64,000 nucleotides of DNA from NCBI GenBank assembly GCA_963714375.1, contig CAVQOG010000002.1, positions 178,019 to 242,018 on the forward strand, given 5' to 3'. Shown here one piece after another: positions 8,115 to 15,393 of this stretch (within the stretch, counting starts at the first letter, position 1; each line of letters starts with the position of its first letter). The notes beneath the pieces are model-generated. The model was not told where the DNA came from. It saw only the letters and a program-made list of their open reading frames with translations, and ran no database searches. This DNA is from UBA5794 sp963714375. Its GTDB lineage: Bacteria; Actinomycetota; Acidimicrobiia; Spongiisociales; UBA5794. A program made the position numbers and the translations under genes.

Positions 8115-8819
8115 CTACTCGAGCGTCTCGGTCTGTGGGAGGTGTCGATCGAGAAACTCGATAGTGCGTTGCCACGCGAGGTCGGCAGCGCGAGCGTCGT
8201 ACGCTTCTGGCCGATCCCATTCGAAGAACCAGTGTCCGGTGCCGGGATAGTCGTGATACTCAACATCGTGGGCAGCCGTTCTCAGCTGAACCTCCTGCCG
8301 TTTGATTGAACTCGTGCTGACGAATGGATCGGTCTCGGCAAGATGGAACTGGAACGCCGACCGGCTGGCGGAGAAGTCACCTGCCCTGGTTGCATAGAAC
8401 ACCGTGGTGGCCGAGATCGGTGGGATCTCTGGTTGTGATTGCTTGGCCAGCCACAACGCCCAATGCCCGCCCATTGAGAACCCAATCTGGCCGACTGCCA
8501 CGGCTCCGTGTGTGGACCGCACCTGCTCGACTGCTCCAACGATCTGCCGCCACATTGGTATCGCCCGCTTGCGTGCCCGCAGCATCGCTGCTTCCTCTGC
8601 CGTCGATGCCAGTTCACCTGCGTAGAGATCCGGTGCGACGGCGACGTAGCCGAGTTTCGCGAGGTCATCGCACACACCAGTCACGACATCGGTCACCCCC
8701 CACCAAGCATGGAGCACCGCGATCGTCGCCCGAGCCGACCCCGTTGGTGCTGCCGTGTAGGCGTCCATCGATCGTGTCGTGGCGATCGCCCGTTCGCCCT
8801 CACCTGACTGCGGTGTCAT
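8115..8819 (-). CDS. dienelactone hydrolase-family alpha/beta hydrolase
   Basis: About 234 residues with an N-terminal IAVLHAWWGVTDVVTGVCDDL segment, the nucleophile elbow GFSMGGHWAL, an acid in HLAETDPFV and the catalytic His in PGTGHWFFEWDRP. Classic dienelactone hydrolases use Cys in GxCxGG; here the nucleophile is Ser (GFSMGG), so it is a DLH-fold serine hydrolase whose substrate cannot be predicted. The ATG at 8819 is preferred over the GTG at 8831 because CAGGG precedes it. It is divergent from the MBL gene and 115 bases downstream of a Usp gene on the same strand. Confidence 0.82.
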   Translation of the reverse strand: MTPQSGEGERAIATTRSMDAYTAAPTGSARATIAVLHAWWGVTDVVTGVCDDLAKLGYVAVAPDLYAGELASTAEEAAMLRARKRAIPMWRQIVGAVEQVRSTHGAVAVGQIGFSMGGHWALWLAKQSQPEIPPISATTVFYATRAGDFSASRSAFQFHLAETDPFVSTSSIKRQEVQLRTAAHDVEYHDYPGTGHWFFEWDRPEAYDARAADLAWQRTIEFLDRHLPQTETLE

Positions 8820-8934
8820 CTGGCCCTGCACTCTGTCGAAGTAGGTGGATTCAATCCTCGTGTCCCCGGGCTCTGATCATTCGTCGGTTCCCGGTACGGT
8901 CGCCTGGATCCACGACGGGTTCGTGCCCTTGCTC

Positions 8935-9363
8935 TCATCCCTCTTCTGTTTGAGCCGGCTTTACAACGAGGACATCGCACTCCGCCAGATGAATCGCCCG
9001 AAGGCTCGTGCTGCCAAGGACCAGGGAGGCGAACGCTCCCCGACCACGAGTACCAACAACGACCAGGGCTGCCTCCTTGTCGGATGCGTAGTGCACAAGA
9101 ACATCCGGCGGATAACCGTCCAAGTCGACGCGTTGTATGGGGATCTCGGACTCGGCAATGGTGGATTCGAGCGACGCCCATACAGCTCGGCGTTGTGCCT
9201 CGCCCACGTGACCAAGCTCCACAGGGAACTCCCCATAGACGATTGGGATTTGGAGAACATGCACGGCATGTACCTCGGCATCCCTCCATTTGGCTTCTTG
9301 GATGGCTCTTGCCAGAACCGTCTTGGAGATAGGAGCCTCATCAACGCCTACAACAACGATCAT
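8935..9363 (-). CDS. universal stress protein (UspA family), second copy
   Basis: This 142-residue Usp has MIVVVGVDEAPISKTVLARAI at the N-terminus, VHAVHVLQIP after the first helix, and a canonical nucleotide motif VVVGTRGRGAFASLVLGSTS (about residues 102-121), closed by ECDVLVVKP. Unlike the Usp at 6.85 kb this one has the textbook G-x-R-G-x-G loop and should bind ATP. It is followed on the same strand by the DLH-like hydrolase. It probably acts in energy-limitation or stress responses, but no partner is visible. Confidence 0.9.
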   Translation of the reverse strand: MIVVVGVDEAPISKTVLARAIQEAKWRDAEVHAVHVLQIPIVYGEFPVELGHVGEAQRRAVWASLESTIAESEIPIQRVDLDGYPPDVLVHYASDKEAALVVVGTRGRGAFASLVLGSTSLRAIHLAECDVLVVKPAQTEEG

Positions 9364-9571
9364 TTCGCCACACCCCCTTCAATTGCCACGAATATCTGCC
9401 ACGAAACCGATATAGACAATCATCGTTCGATCCACACCAATTGTATCTGGTGAAGTCTCGATGGTCTATTCCTGGTTGTGCGAGTGGTGGTGCACCGGAC
9501 CATCGCGTCTCTCCTACGGTTTACGCCAGCGCTCATCGTCGTATCAGCCACACACCGGTTCCAGGCGCTGC

Positions 9572-11602
9572 CTATTCGGTCCTGCGCGTCCATTTGTGTG
9601 GAAAGAAGATCCTTCCGTTGGTAGCTTCAGAGAAGCTCAGGATGAGCTCCGTATCGGAATCCCTTACGAACACAAAACGGGACTCGCCACCCCCAGATGC
9701 CAGATCGGTGTTGTCGATGGGAAACTGAGTTTCTACTCCCAAGACGTCCGCCGTGGCCAAGAGGCTGAAGTTGGGTTCACCACTGAACACGACTTCGAAC
9801 CCTTCCAGATGCCAATCAACAACACCACCACCAACAATCGTGAGTGACGGAATGGGCGATGTTTCGTCAAGGACCAGCGTGAGGTCGTCGTAGTCGACTT
9901 TCGCGGTACCTGATTCTTCGAACGTGATGGTGATATCCCCAGAGACACCAAGGACCTTGAGTGGCGGCCCCTCGGTCAGCTGATGCGCGAACGCATTGTT
10001 GAACATAGTCACGATCGACTCGTTCGTAGCCTCCCAGGTGCCGACGAACCCTTGGGCGTCGTATGGAGAGCCGGGGCCAACAGAATCGGTTGGCTCTTCG
10101 CACTCTTCATCCGAAGAGGTCATTGCTACCTCTATGGCGCTGCCGGTTGCCGGTCCGCCGATCATCGCAGCCGCCAGAGTGTCGGTGCCTGGCGGAAGAA
10201 CCCGAGCGCCCGCGATCGAGGTTCCATCGGCGCAGGCGCATTCCCCCGCGCAGAACACCAACGTTTCGGCCGCGGTGATGATGAATTCTTCACCTGTGTT
10301 CCATCGACCCGATATCCAGCCGCGACCGGCAATTTCGACGATCGTCGGAGTCGACGGATCGGGCAAGTTGAGCGAGAACGACTGCAGCTGCTGCCAGCCG
10401 GGGGCGACGCTGATCCCGTCAGGGACCCCCTCGTCAATCGTGATCTCGTTCGAAATCCGACCCCCACCGCGTAGTCCGGGACCCGACATGATCCAGTTGG
10501 TACCCCAGTCGGTTCGCATCGCCGCTTCTGCGGGAATACCAGCCAGGGCGTTCGGACCGATACGCGCCAGCACCGCGTTCATCAGATCCGCGTTGTCGCC
10601 GCCCTCTGCAACACGGTTCAGACTGAGGATCTCACCCCACAAACCGCCGCCAAGCGCCGCATCCACCGAGCTCCAGAATCCGATCGCCGAGTATTCCTCA
10701 ATGAACATCGGGTATATCCGATCGGATTGGCGTGGGAGGAGATACCTTGGCCACCAGCTTGCCGAGTACGCGCTGCCGCCAGCGAGGGACTCACCAACCC
10801 ACGACGCCACGCCCTCTTGATACCAGCCGGGAGTATCGGACCACGCAAAGAGTGAGTCCGAGTTGATCAAACTCCAGCAATGAAACATCTCGTGGTACAT
10901 CGCCGATTGTTTCTGTGCGTCGTCGGGAAACCTCCGTGCCTCGCCAACCGCAATCCGGCAGGAGTCGTTCGTCAAGGAGGGGAGGAACGGAAGAATGACT
11001 GTCGACGGACCTGTCTCGGCATCTCCACCAGCAACTTCGTCGACAAGCACAATGTCATAGGCCAACGATACGCCTCCGAGCCGCTCGCGAACCTTCTGCG
11101 CCGCATCACGAGCCAAGCCATCCCAGAACTCCTGTTCTTCCGGAGTCGGATCTGCTGCGTGCATGAACCGCGGTTCAACGCTGGCAAGATCCCGAGATCC
11201 CGTGCTTGCATCGCTTGCGGCGGTGGTCTCTGCTGTGGATCCCAAATAGCGGGCGATTCGAACTTCGACGGCTTCTTGTTGGGCCACCGACAGATCATCC
11301 CAAACCGAGACAACCCAACGTATTGCATTTGTGCCACTCCGGGGTTCGCTGCCGTCGCGTGCCAGATTCAGCGATCCCGGCACATCACCAAACTGGAGGG
11401 CAAAAGCGGTCAGGGCCAGTTCTGGCGTCACCGTCCCGTCTGTTGCGGCGAATCGCTCCATGAGCTGGTCATAGGACGTGCCCGCATCCTTGGCGGGAGC
11501 GGTTGGCGCCACCGTTGATGTTGTCCCGGAGTCGGAGTCTCCCCCACTGCAAGCAGCCATCAGCAGCAACAGTGCCAGCAACCAAGCGGCTCGTCTCATC
11601 AT
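9572..11602 (-). CDS. large lipoprotein with zinc-metalloprotease HExxH motif
   Basis: The ATG at 11602 (or 11599) is chosen because CAGGAGGGG lies just upstream; it gives MMRRAAWLLALLLLMAAC, a clear lipobox. The 676-residue protein has a Ser/Thr/Ala linker and then a helical region. At about residues 237-241 it carries HEMFH (in MYHEMFHCWSL). About 25 residues later comes GWYQEGVASWVGES, whose Glu is well placed as the third zinc ligand of a gluzincin. The C-terminal about 180 residues are beta-rich (GFVGTWEATNES... FPHKWTRR), suggesting a separate sandwich domain. I know no named family with this architecture. An exported, membrane-anchored peptidase is inferred from the motif. Confidence 0.75.
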   Translation of the reverse strand: MMRRAAWLLALLLLMAACSGGDSDSGTTSTVAPTAPAKDAGTSYDQLMERFAATDGTVTPELALTAFALQFGDVPGSLNLARDGSEPRSGTNAIRWVVSVWDDLSVAQQEAVEVRIARYLGSTAETTAASDASTGSRDLASVEPRFMHAADPTPEEQEFWDGLARDAAQKVRERLGGVSLAYDIVLVDEVAGGDAETGPSTVILPFLPSLTNDSCRIAVGEARRFPDDAQKQSAMYHEMFHCWSLINSDSLFAWSDTPGWYQEGVASWVGESLAGGSAYSASWWPRYLLPRQSDRIYPMFIEEYSAIGFWSSVDAALGGGLWGEILSLNRVAEGGDNADLMNAVLARIGPNALAGIPAEAAMRTDWGTNWIMSGPGLRGGGRISNEITIDEGVPDGISVAPGWQQLQSFSLNLPDPSTPTIVEIAGRGWISGRWNTGEEFIITAAETLVFCAGECACADGTSIAGARVLPPGTDTLAAAMIGGPATGSAIEVAMTSSDEECEEPTDSVGPGSPYDAQGFVGTWEATNESIVTMFNNAFAHQLTEGPPLKVLGVSGDITITFEESGTAKVDYDDLTLVLDETSPIPSLTIVGGGVVDWHLEGFEVVFSGEPNFSLLATADVLGVETQFPIDNTDLASGGGESRFVFVRDSDTELILSFSEATNGRIFFPHKWTRRTE

Positions 11603-11682
11603 CAACCCCTCCTGCGACAACATAGGAAGGGAGTCCGATCCCCCCTCTTTCTCGAACAAGTGGCGCCACCCTACCGCGGTTG

Positions 11683-12001
11683 ATGTGTGTTGTTGACCGT
11701 TGCCAAAGATGGGCGTTGTTGGCCTGCGATGTGAGTGCTTCGTTCCTCCTCCTCGTTCCCTTGGTCACCTGGCACAACGTCATGTCACGCATTGTGCGCT
11801 GGGTCTTCGTGGCAGGGTTCCTGACACCGGTCGTGGCGTTCGGGGCGATCGCTGCCATCCACGGATTTGATCGCCAAGACCGCTTTGAGGTGATCGCTTT
11901 GAGGTGATCATTGTCTCGATCGATTGGTTGGTATTGATCATCAACGGGTTACTGCTCGCCTTGATCTTCCAACGTCTGAGGAAGGTCGATACCCGCACCT
12001 A
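11683..12001 (+). pseudogene. three-TM small membrane protein broken by a 14-bp tandem duplication
   Basis: The frame from the ATG at 11683 encodes two hydrophobic segments (ALLACDVSASFLLLVPLVTW and FVAGFLTPVVAFGAIAAI) and stops at 11905-11907. Directly before the stop the 14-mer GCTTTGAGGTGATC occurs twice in tandem. Removing one copy restores a single frame that reads on through RFEVIIVSIDWLVLIINGLLLALIFQRL to a stop at 11999-12001. That adds a third TM helix and gives about 101 residues. The gene is therefore probably inactivated by replication slippage. The upstream region has no strong ribosome site, and the protein family is not recognised. Confidence 0.6.
11882..11909. repeat. 14-bp perfect tandem duplication (frameshifting)
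   Basis: GCTTTGAGGTGATC is present at 11882-11895 and again at 11896-11909. Because 14 is not a multiple of three, the second copy shifts the reading frame of the surrounding small membrane gene. Confidence 0.9.
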
Positions 12002-12032
12002 ACGGCATGTGGAGCATGTAGACCTGAACGCA

Positions 12033-12044
12033 TACATAATGTAG
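12033..12044. promoter_or_regulatory. TACATAATGTAG palindromic element upstream of a mazE-like gene
   Basis: TACA(TAA)TGTA, ending 9 bases before the ATG at 12054, is symmetric. A further direct copy of ATGTAGAC lies about 23 bases upstream (12017-12024). The position overlaps the expected -10 region, so it can be both promoter and autoregulatory operator. Near-identical elements occur at 18433 and 34477. Confidence 0.45.
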
Positions 12045-12053
12045 ACTGCAGAC

Positions 12054-12290
12054 ATGAGTACGACAACCATTCGTGTCGACAGCAACACCCACGCTCGCCT
12101 TCTCGAGTTGAGCCGTGCGAACGATTCATCTCTCATCGAAACGGTTCGAGATGCCGCCGAAGCTCTCCGGCGACAGCGCTTCGCCCATCAAGTCGCGGCC
12201 GAGCTTGCTGAACTCCGCAACGACCCGGCTGCTTGGGAGGCCTACGTTTTCGAAACGGACGCAACGTCAGTGACTGATGGCATCCGTTGA
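12054..12290 (+). CDS. ribbon-helix-helix-like antitoxin of a MazEF-type pair
   Basis: This 78-residue protein begins MSTTTIRVDSNTHARLLELS, a short strand followed by helix as in RHH/MazE antitoxins of Actinobacteria. A helical C-terminal half (LRRQRFAHQVAAELAELRND) and a short acidic tail follow. It overlaps the downstream PemK/MazF-like gene by 14 bases. A palindromic element covers its promoter. It probably binds both its operator and the toxin. Confidence 0.82.
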   Translation: MSTTTIRVDSNTHARLLELSRANDSSLIETVRDAAEALRRQRFAHQVAAELAELRNDPAAWEAYVFETDATSVTDGIR

Positions 12291-12615
12291 TGACCTGTGG
12301 CTCGTCGACTTTGGCGAACCGTATCCAGGGGAACCGGCAGCGCATCGACCAGCTCTCGTGATCGGCCCCCCAGACACGTTCGGAACGGGCTTTCCCTTCG
12401 TTGTCGTGACCCCGCTCACGACCACCCGTCGGGGGCTGTCGCTCCACGTTGAGGTGGAGGCAACCGAAGACACCGGTATCGACCACACGAGCTATGTTCA
12501 ATGCGAACTGATCCGGTCGATCAAACGAAACCGCCTTGTCCGACGACTCGGAAGCATCGACCCCGAAGCAAGCGACGAGGTCGCCACCATCATCAAGACA
12601 GTGCTGAATTACTGA
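12277..12615 (+). CDS. MazF/PemK-family toxin (endoribonuclease)
   Basis: This 112-residue protein has the family opening DLWLVDFGEPYPGEPAAHRPALVIGP, a central VVTPLTTTRRG strand and the SYVQCELIRSIKRNRLVRRLG block that in MazF-type toxins carries the conserved turn before the C-terminal helix. These toxins cleave mRNA or tRNA at short sequences. Translation is coupled to the antitoxin through a 14-base overlap. The length is normal, and nothing suggests inactivation. Confidence 0.86.
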   Translation: MASVDDLWLVDFGEPYPGEPAAHRPALVIGPPDTFGTGFPFVVVTPLTTTRRGLSLHVEVEATEDTGIDHTSYVQCELIRSIKRNRLVRRLGSIDPEASDEVATIIKTVLNY

Positions 12616-12667
12616 CCGGCTGACTCCGTCTCGGGCGACGAAACCCCAAACAGCTAGCATCCAGCTG

Positions 12668-13750
12668 ATGCGGCGACGTATCGGATCTCTCTTCGACTCA
12701 CCATTTCTTCGACGTGTCCAGTGGCATTTGAAGCGTGTGAGCGGAAAAGTCGACCGCCGATTCTTCCTGTCACTGTTCGCCTTTCTCGTCATCTTCCTCG
12801 CCATCGCCTCCGCCATTGTGTGGTTCACCGAAACGGATCAGACGCTCGCCGAGCTTTGGCGGTCGTGGTATTGGGCGGGAGCGACCGTCCTTGGCCTCGG
12901 TACGGGCGATCTGGTGGGGCGCCCCATCGGATGGTTCATGAGCTGGGTTCTTGGAGTTTTCGGAGTTGCGATCGTCGCTCTCTTGACCGGAGCCCTCGTC
13001 GGGTTTGTCATCGATTTCCTCTTGAAGGAGGGACAAGGAATGGGAGCAGCAGGCTATCGAGACCACATTGTCGTGTGTGGTTGGAACTCGACCGCACGAG
13101 ATCTGATCGCGGAGTTGGCTGGGGACGAGTATGCGACGAAGCTTGTGCTCCTCCACGACTCGGAACGCAATCCTGCGGACGGCTCCGTCTATTTCGTTCG
13201 GGGTGACACCACCAACGAGGAGGATCTCAAACGGGCAGGGATCGAAACCGCCGTATCGGCAATCATCTGTCCCGTTGATGGATCGAGCGAAGCCGACATG
13301 CGGTCCATCCTGACAGTGCTCGCAATCGAAACGATGGCTCCCCACGTCCGCACGGTGGTCGAAGTCAACAATCCGAACCATGTCGCGCATTTTGAACGAG
13401 CCAATGTGGACGAGGTCATGGTGACGTCAAGGCTCGCATCGCATCTCCTCGCAAGAACCTCGCTGTATCCGGGCCTGTCGCGGCTCGTGGCGGACATCGT
13501 GTCAGGTGGTGAAGGCTCGGAGCTCTATCGGGTTGGACTCCCCGAGAGCTGCATCGGGATGTCCATTGACGACTTGTCCACCTACATGCGTGCGAACCAT
13601 CGCGCGACCTTGCTGGCTGTGTGTCGCGGTGACGAAACGCACACCAACCCTGAGGAAGGTTTTCGTATCGAAGCAGGAGACGACCTCATCGTTCTTGCAG
13701 AGACGCTCGGCGAACTCAAACCGCTACGCGAGGCATCGGTTCGTGGGTGA
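12668..13750 (+). CDS. two-TM ion channel with RCK (TrkA-N) domain, unusual pore filter
   Basis: This 360-residue protein has a TM helix at about residues 33-53, a pore loop, a second TM at about 96-116, then an RCK nucleotide-binding domain (YRDHIVVCGWNSTARDLIAEL) and a C-terminal TrkA-C-like part (LVADIVSGGEGSELYRVGLP... GFRIEAGDDLIVLAE). This is the MthK-type arrangement of ligand-gated potassium channels. Where K+ channels have T-(V/I)-G-Y-G-D, this one reads WAGATVLGLGTGD: it keeps a Gly-x-Gly-x-Gly-Asp pattern but lacks the Tyr and has a shifted Thr. Selectivity for K+ is therefore uncertain. It stands alone. Confidence 0.85.
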   Translation: MRRRIGSLFDSPFLRRVQWHLKRVSGKVDRRFFLSLFAFLVIFLAIASAIVWFTETDQTLAELWRSWYWAGATVLGLGTGDLVGRPIGWFMSWVLGVFGVAIVALLTGALVGFVIDFLLKEGQGMGAAGYRDHIVVCGWNSTARDLIAELAGDEYATKLVLLHDSERNPADGSVYFVRGDTTNEEDLKRAGIETAVSAIICPVDGSSEADMRSILTVLAIETMAPHVRTVVEVNNPNHVAHFERANVDEVMVTSRLASHLLARTSLYPGLSRLVADIVSGGEGSELYRVGLPESCIGMSIDDLSTYMRANHRATLLAVCRGDETHTNPEEGFRIEAGDDLIVLAETLGELKPLREASVRG

Positions 13751-13831
13751 ATCGCAACGATCCGCGTGGAATCGGGCTGTGGTCGCGCGTCCAAGCGGCC
13801 GATAGGATTCTGAACGTGGTGAGGAGCTGAC

Positions 13832-14305
13832 ATAAGAACCCTGACGATGCTGGCCATCGCGGCTCTGACCTTGTCGGCATGCGCAGCCGAAGGATCAGAA
13901 ACGTCGGATGCTGGTTTCGTGAATTCCTCCACCCTTGCACAGACTCCAGTCACAACCGCACCCAACGCTCTGACGTCTCCGTCGACAACCACCTCAATCC
14001 CGCCGACCTCCACCGCGCTCAAAGCAACGACAACAACTACCCGGCGTGCCACGACAACCACATCAACGACCACTACCCGGCCGACGACAACCTCGACATC
14101 TTCGAGCACCACCACGACGACCGCCGCGCCGGCACCCGAGCCCGCCTGCCACCCTTCCTACATTCCCTGTCTCGAGATTGTGAGCGACTACGACTGCAAG
14201 GGCGGGAGTGGCAACGGCCCGTACTACACGGGCCGAGTCCAGGTGATCGGGCCTGATGATTACGATCTCGACCGCGATGGCGACGGCATAGGCTGCGACA
14301 AATAG
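13832..14305 (+). CDS. lipoprotein with Thr-rich linker and Excalibur domain, possible AUA start
   Basis: The C-terminal about 50 residues (CHPSYIPCLEIVSDYDC... DDYDLDRDGDGIGCDK) are a clear Excalibur calcium-binding domain with the DRDGDGxGC loop. Before it runs a linker of about 75 residues dominated by Thr, typical of surface tethers. The first ATG is at 13847, but then the signal peptide (MLAIAALTLSAC) lacks its basic n-region. An in-frame ATA at 13832 lies 5 bases after GAGGAGC and gives (I/M)RTLTMLAIAALTLSAC, a normal lipoprotein signal. A non-standard AUA start, or a mutated ATG, is therefore likely. It is probably a cell-surface calcium-binding protein. Confidence 0.75.
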   Translation: MRTLTMLAIAALTLSACAAEGSETSDAGFVNSSTLAQTPVTTAPNALTSPSTTTSIPPTSTALKATTTTTRRATTTTSTTTTRPTTTSTSSSTTTTTAAPAPEPACHPSYIPCLEIVSDYDCKGGSGNGPYYTGRVQVIGPDDYDLDRDGDGIGCDK

Positions 14306-14435
14306 GCCAACCCACACCGGCGGGCTCTATTCGAAGCAAGGAAGCGGCCGGAAGGGAAAAGGGATCGCGCGGCCTGGGTGATGTCGCTCACCGTCGAGAT
14401 CCACATCTCGAACTGAGCCCGCTGGCACCGCCAAG

Positions 14436-15092
14436 TTATGGGCCTGACGGTTGGGGGACACGGAAGCTCGTGGCAAGGAAGTAGACGGAAACGACAAAGA
14501 CCCAAGCCGGGAAGATCAACGAGATCCAGAGGCTGTAGCTGATCACGATCGCCAATGCACCGGCAAGGACATAGGTGGCAATGCTGAGCCAGGGAGGCAA
14601 GGCCTTCGTACGAAGACCGACCGTTCCAAGGGAGACCATGAAGACCGCTGCCATGCGAATCGAGTACACGTTGCTGATCTGGTAGACAACGTCCCTGCCA
14701 AAGGTGTAGACCCCACTGTCGAACATCTCCTCGGCGACCGTCCCATAGGTGACCAGCAATGAACCCGCCACTGCGGCCGAGACGAACACCATCGCGAGAA
14801 AGAGGAGACCGGACCCGGTGTAGATCGTCGAAAAGAAGCGGTCCTCGTGGTCTCCGATTCTGTCCCGAACCACTCCCATGAACCAGAGAAAGGCCACCCC
14901 GGCGAAGGGGACGAGCCCGACAGCGAACTTGACGTAACCGACTCGCTCGTTCAGCCATGTCGCGTCGGTCAGGTCTGTCGGAACCGACAACCGGAGCAGG
15001 ACGTAGGCCGTTCCGAGGAGCACCGCAAAGATGATCCCGGCGAACGCCGCTGAGCGCGGTGTCCGCAACCTTCGTTCGACCGTCGACGCCAT
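14436..15092 (-). CDS. six-TM integral membrane protein of unknown function
   Basis: This 218-residue protein has about six hydrophobic segments: AFAGIIFAVLLGTAYVLL, VGYVKFAVGLVPFAGVAFLWF, LLFLAMVFVSAAVAGSLLV, MAAVFMVSLGTVGL, IATYVLAGALAIVISYSLW and PAWVFVVSVYFLATSF. A charged loop GVVRDRIGDHEDRFFST lies after the second. GAGGAGGCACT precedes the ATG. I recognise the general look of uncharacterised actinobacterial membrane proteins but no catalytic motif. It is convergent with the Excalibur gene and divergent from the first P-type ATPase. Confidence 0.75.
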   Translation of the reverse strand: MASTVERRLRTPRSAAFAGIIFAVLLGTAYVLLRLSVPTDLTDATWLNERVGYVKFAVGLVPFAGVAFLWFMGVVRDRIGDHEDRFFSTIYTGSGLLFLAMVFVSAAVAGSLLVTYGTVAEEMFDSGVYTFGRDVVYQISNVYSIRMAAVFMVSLGTVGLRTKALPPWLSIATYVLAGALAIVISYSLWISLIFPAWVFVVSVYFLATSFRVPQPSGP

Positions 15093-15393
15093 AGTGCCTC
15101 CTCAAAGCCGACCGCAGCTCTGGCCCACCGACAAACCAGCTCGTCGGCAAAGCATCAACCACGCATGCGCCGGATTTGCGGACCCCCGCTGGCGGAATCC
15201 GTGACCGGTTGATCTGTCCGACAACAGTAATCCTGGCGCAGAGATGGGGCCATTCGACACCTCTCACGACGATCATCGCGTCCCTCCATGCCTCCGGTTC
15301 TGACGTCCCCAACGGACGTCATAGCGCAGGATCGGCTGTCATAATCCGGTCTGTAGCGCACCGCAACATCCTGCACAGAACCGAGGCGACGCC
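15093..15393 (+). promoter_or_regulatory. upstream region of P-type ATPase 1 with perfect TGACGTC palindrome
   Basis: In this 300-base gap, TGACGTC (15301-15307) and GACGTCA (15315-15321) form a perfect 7-bp inverted repeat with a 7-base loop. A -10-like CATAAT lies about 18 bases further on (around 15340). The palindrome thus sits over the expected -35 region and is a plausible operator for the ATPase gene that starts at 15394. I see no riboswitch-like structure. Confidence 0.45.

Noticed and set aside
9996..10820. 274-codon plus-strand ORF within the metalloprotease lipoprotein
   Set aside because: Ser/Pro/Ala-rich antisense shadow without a start signal; the minus frame holds the HEMFH site and lipobox.
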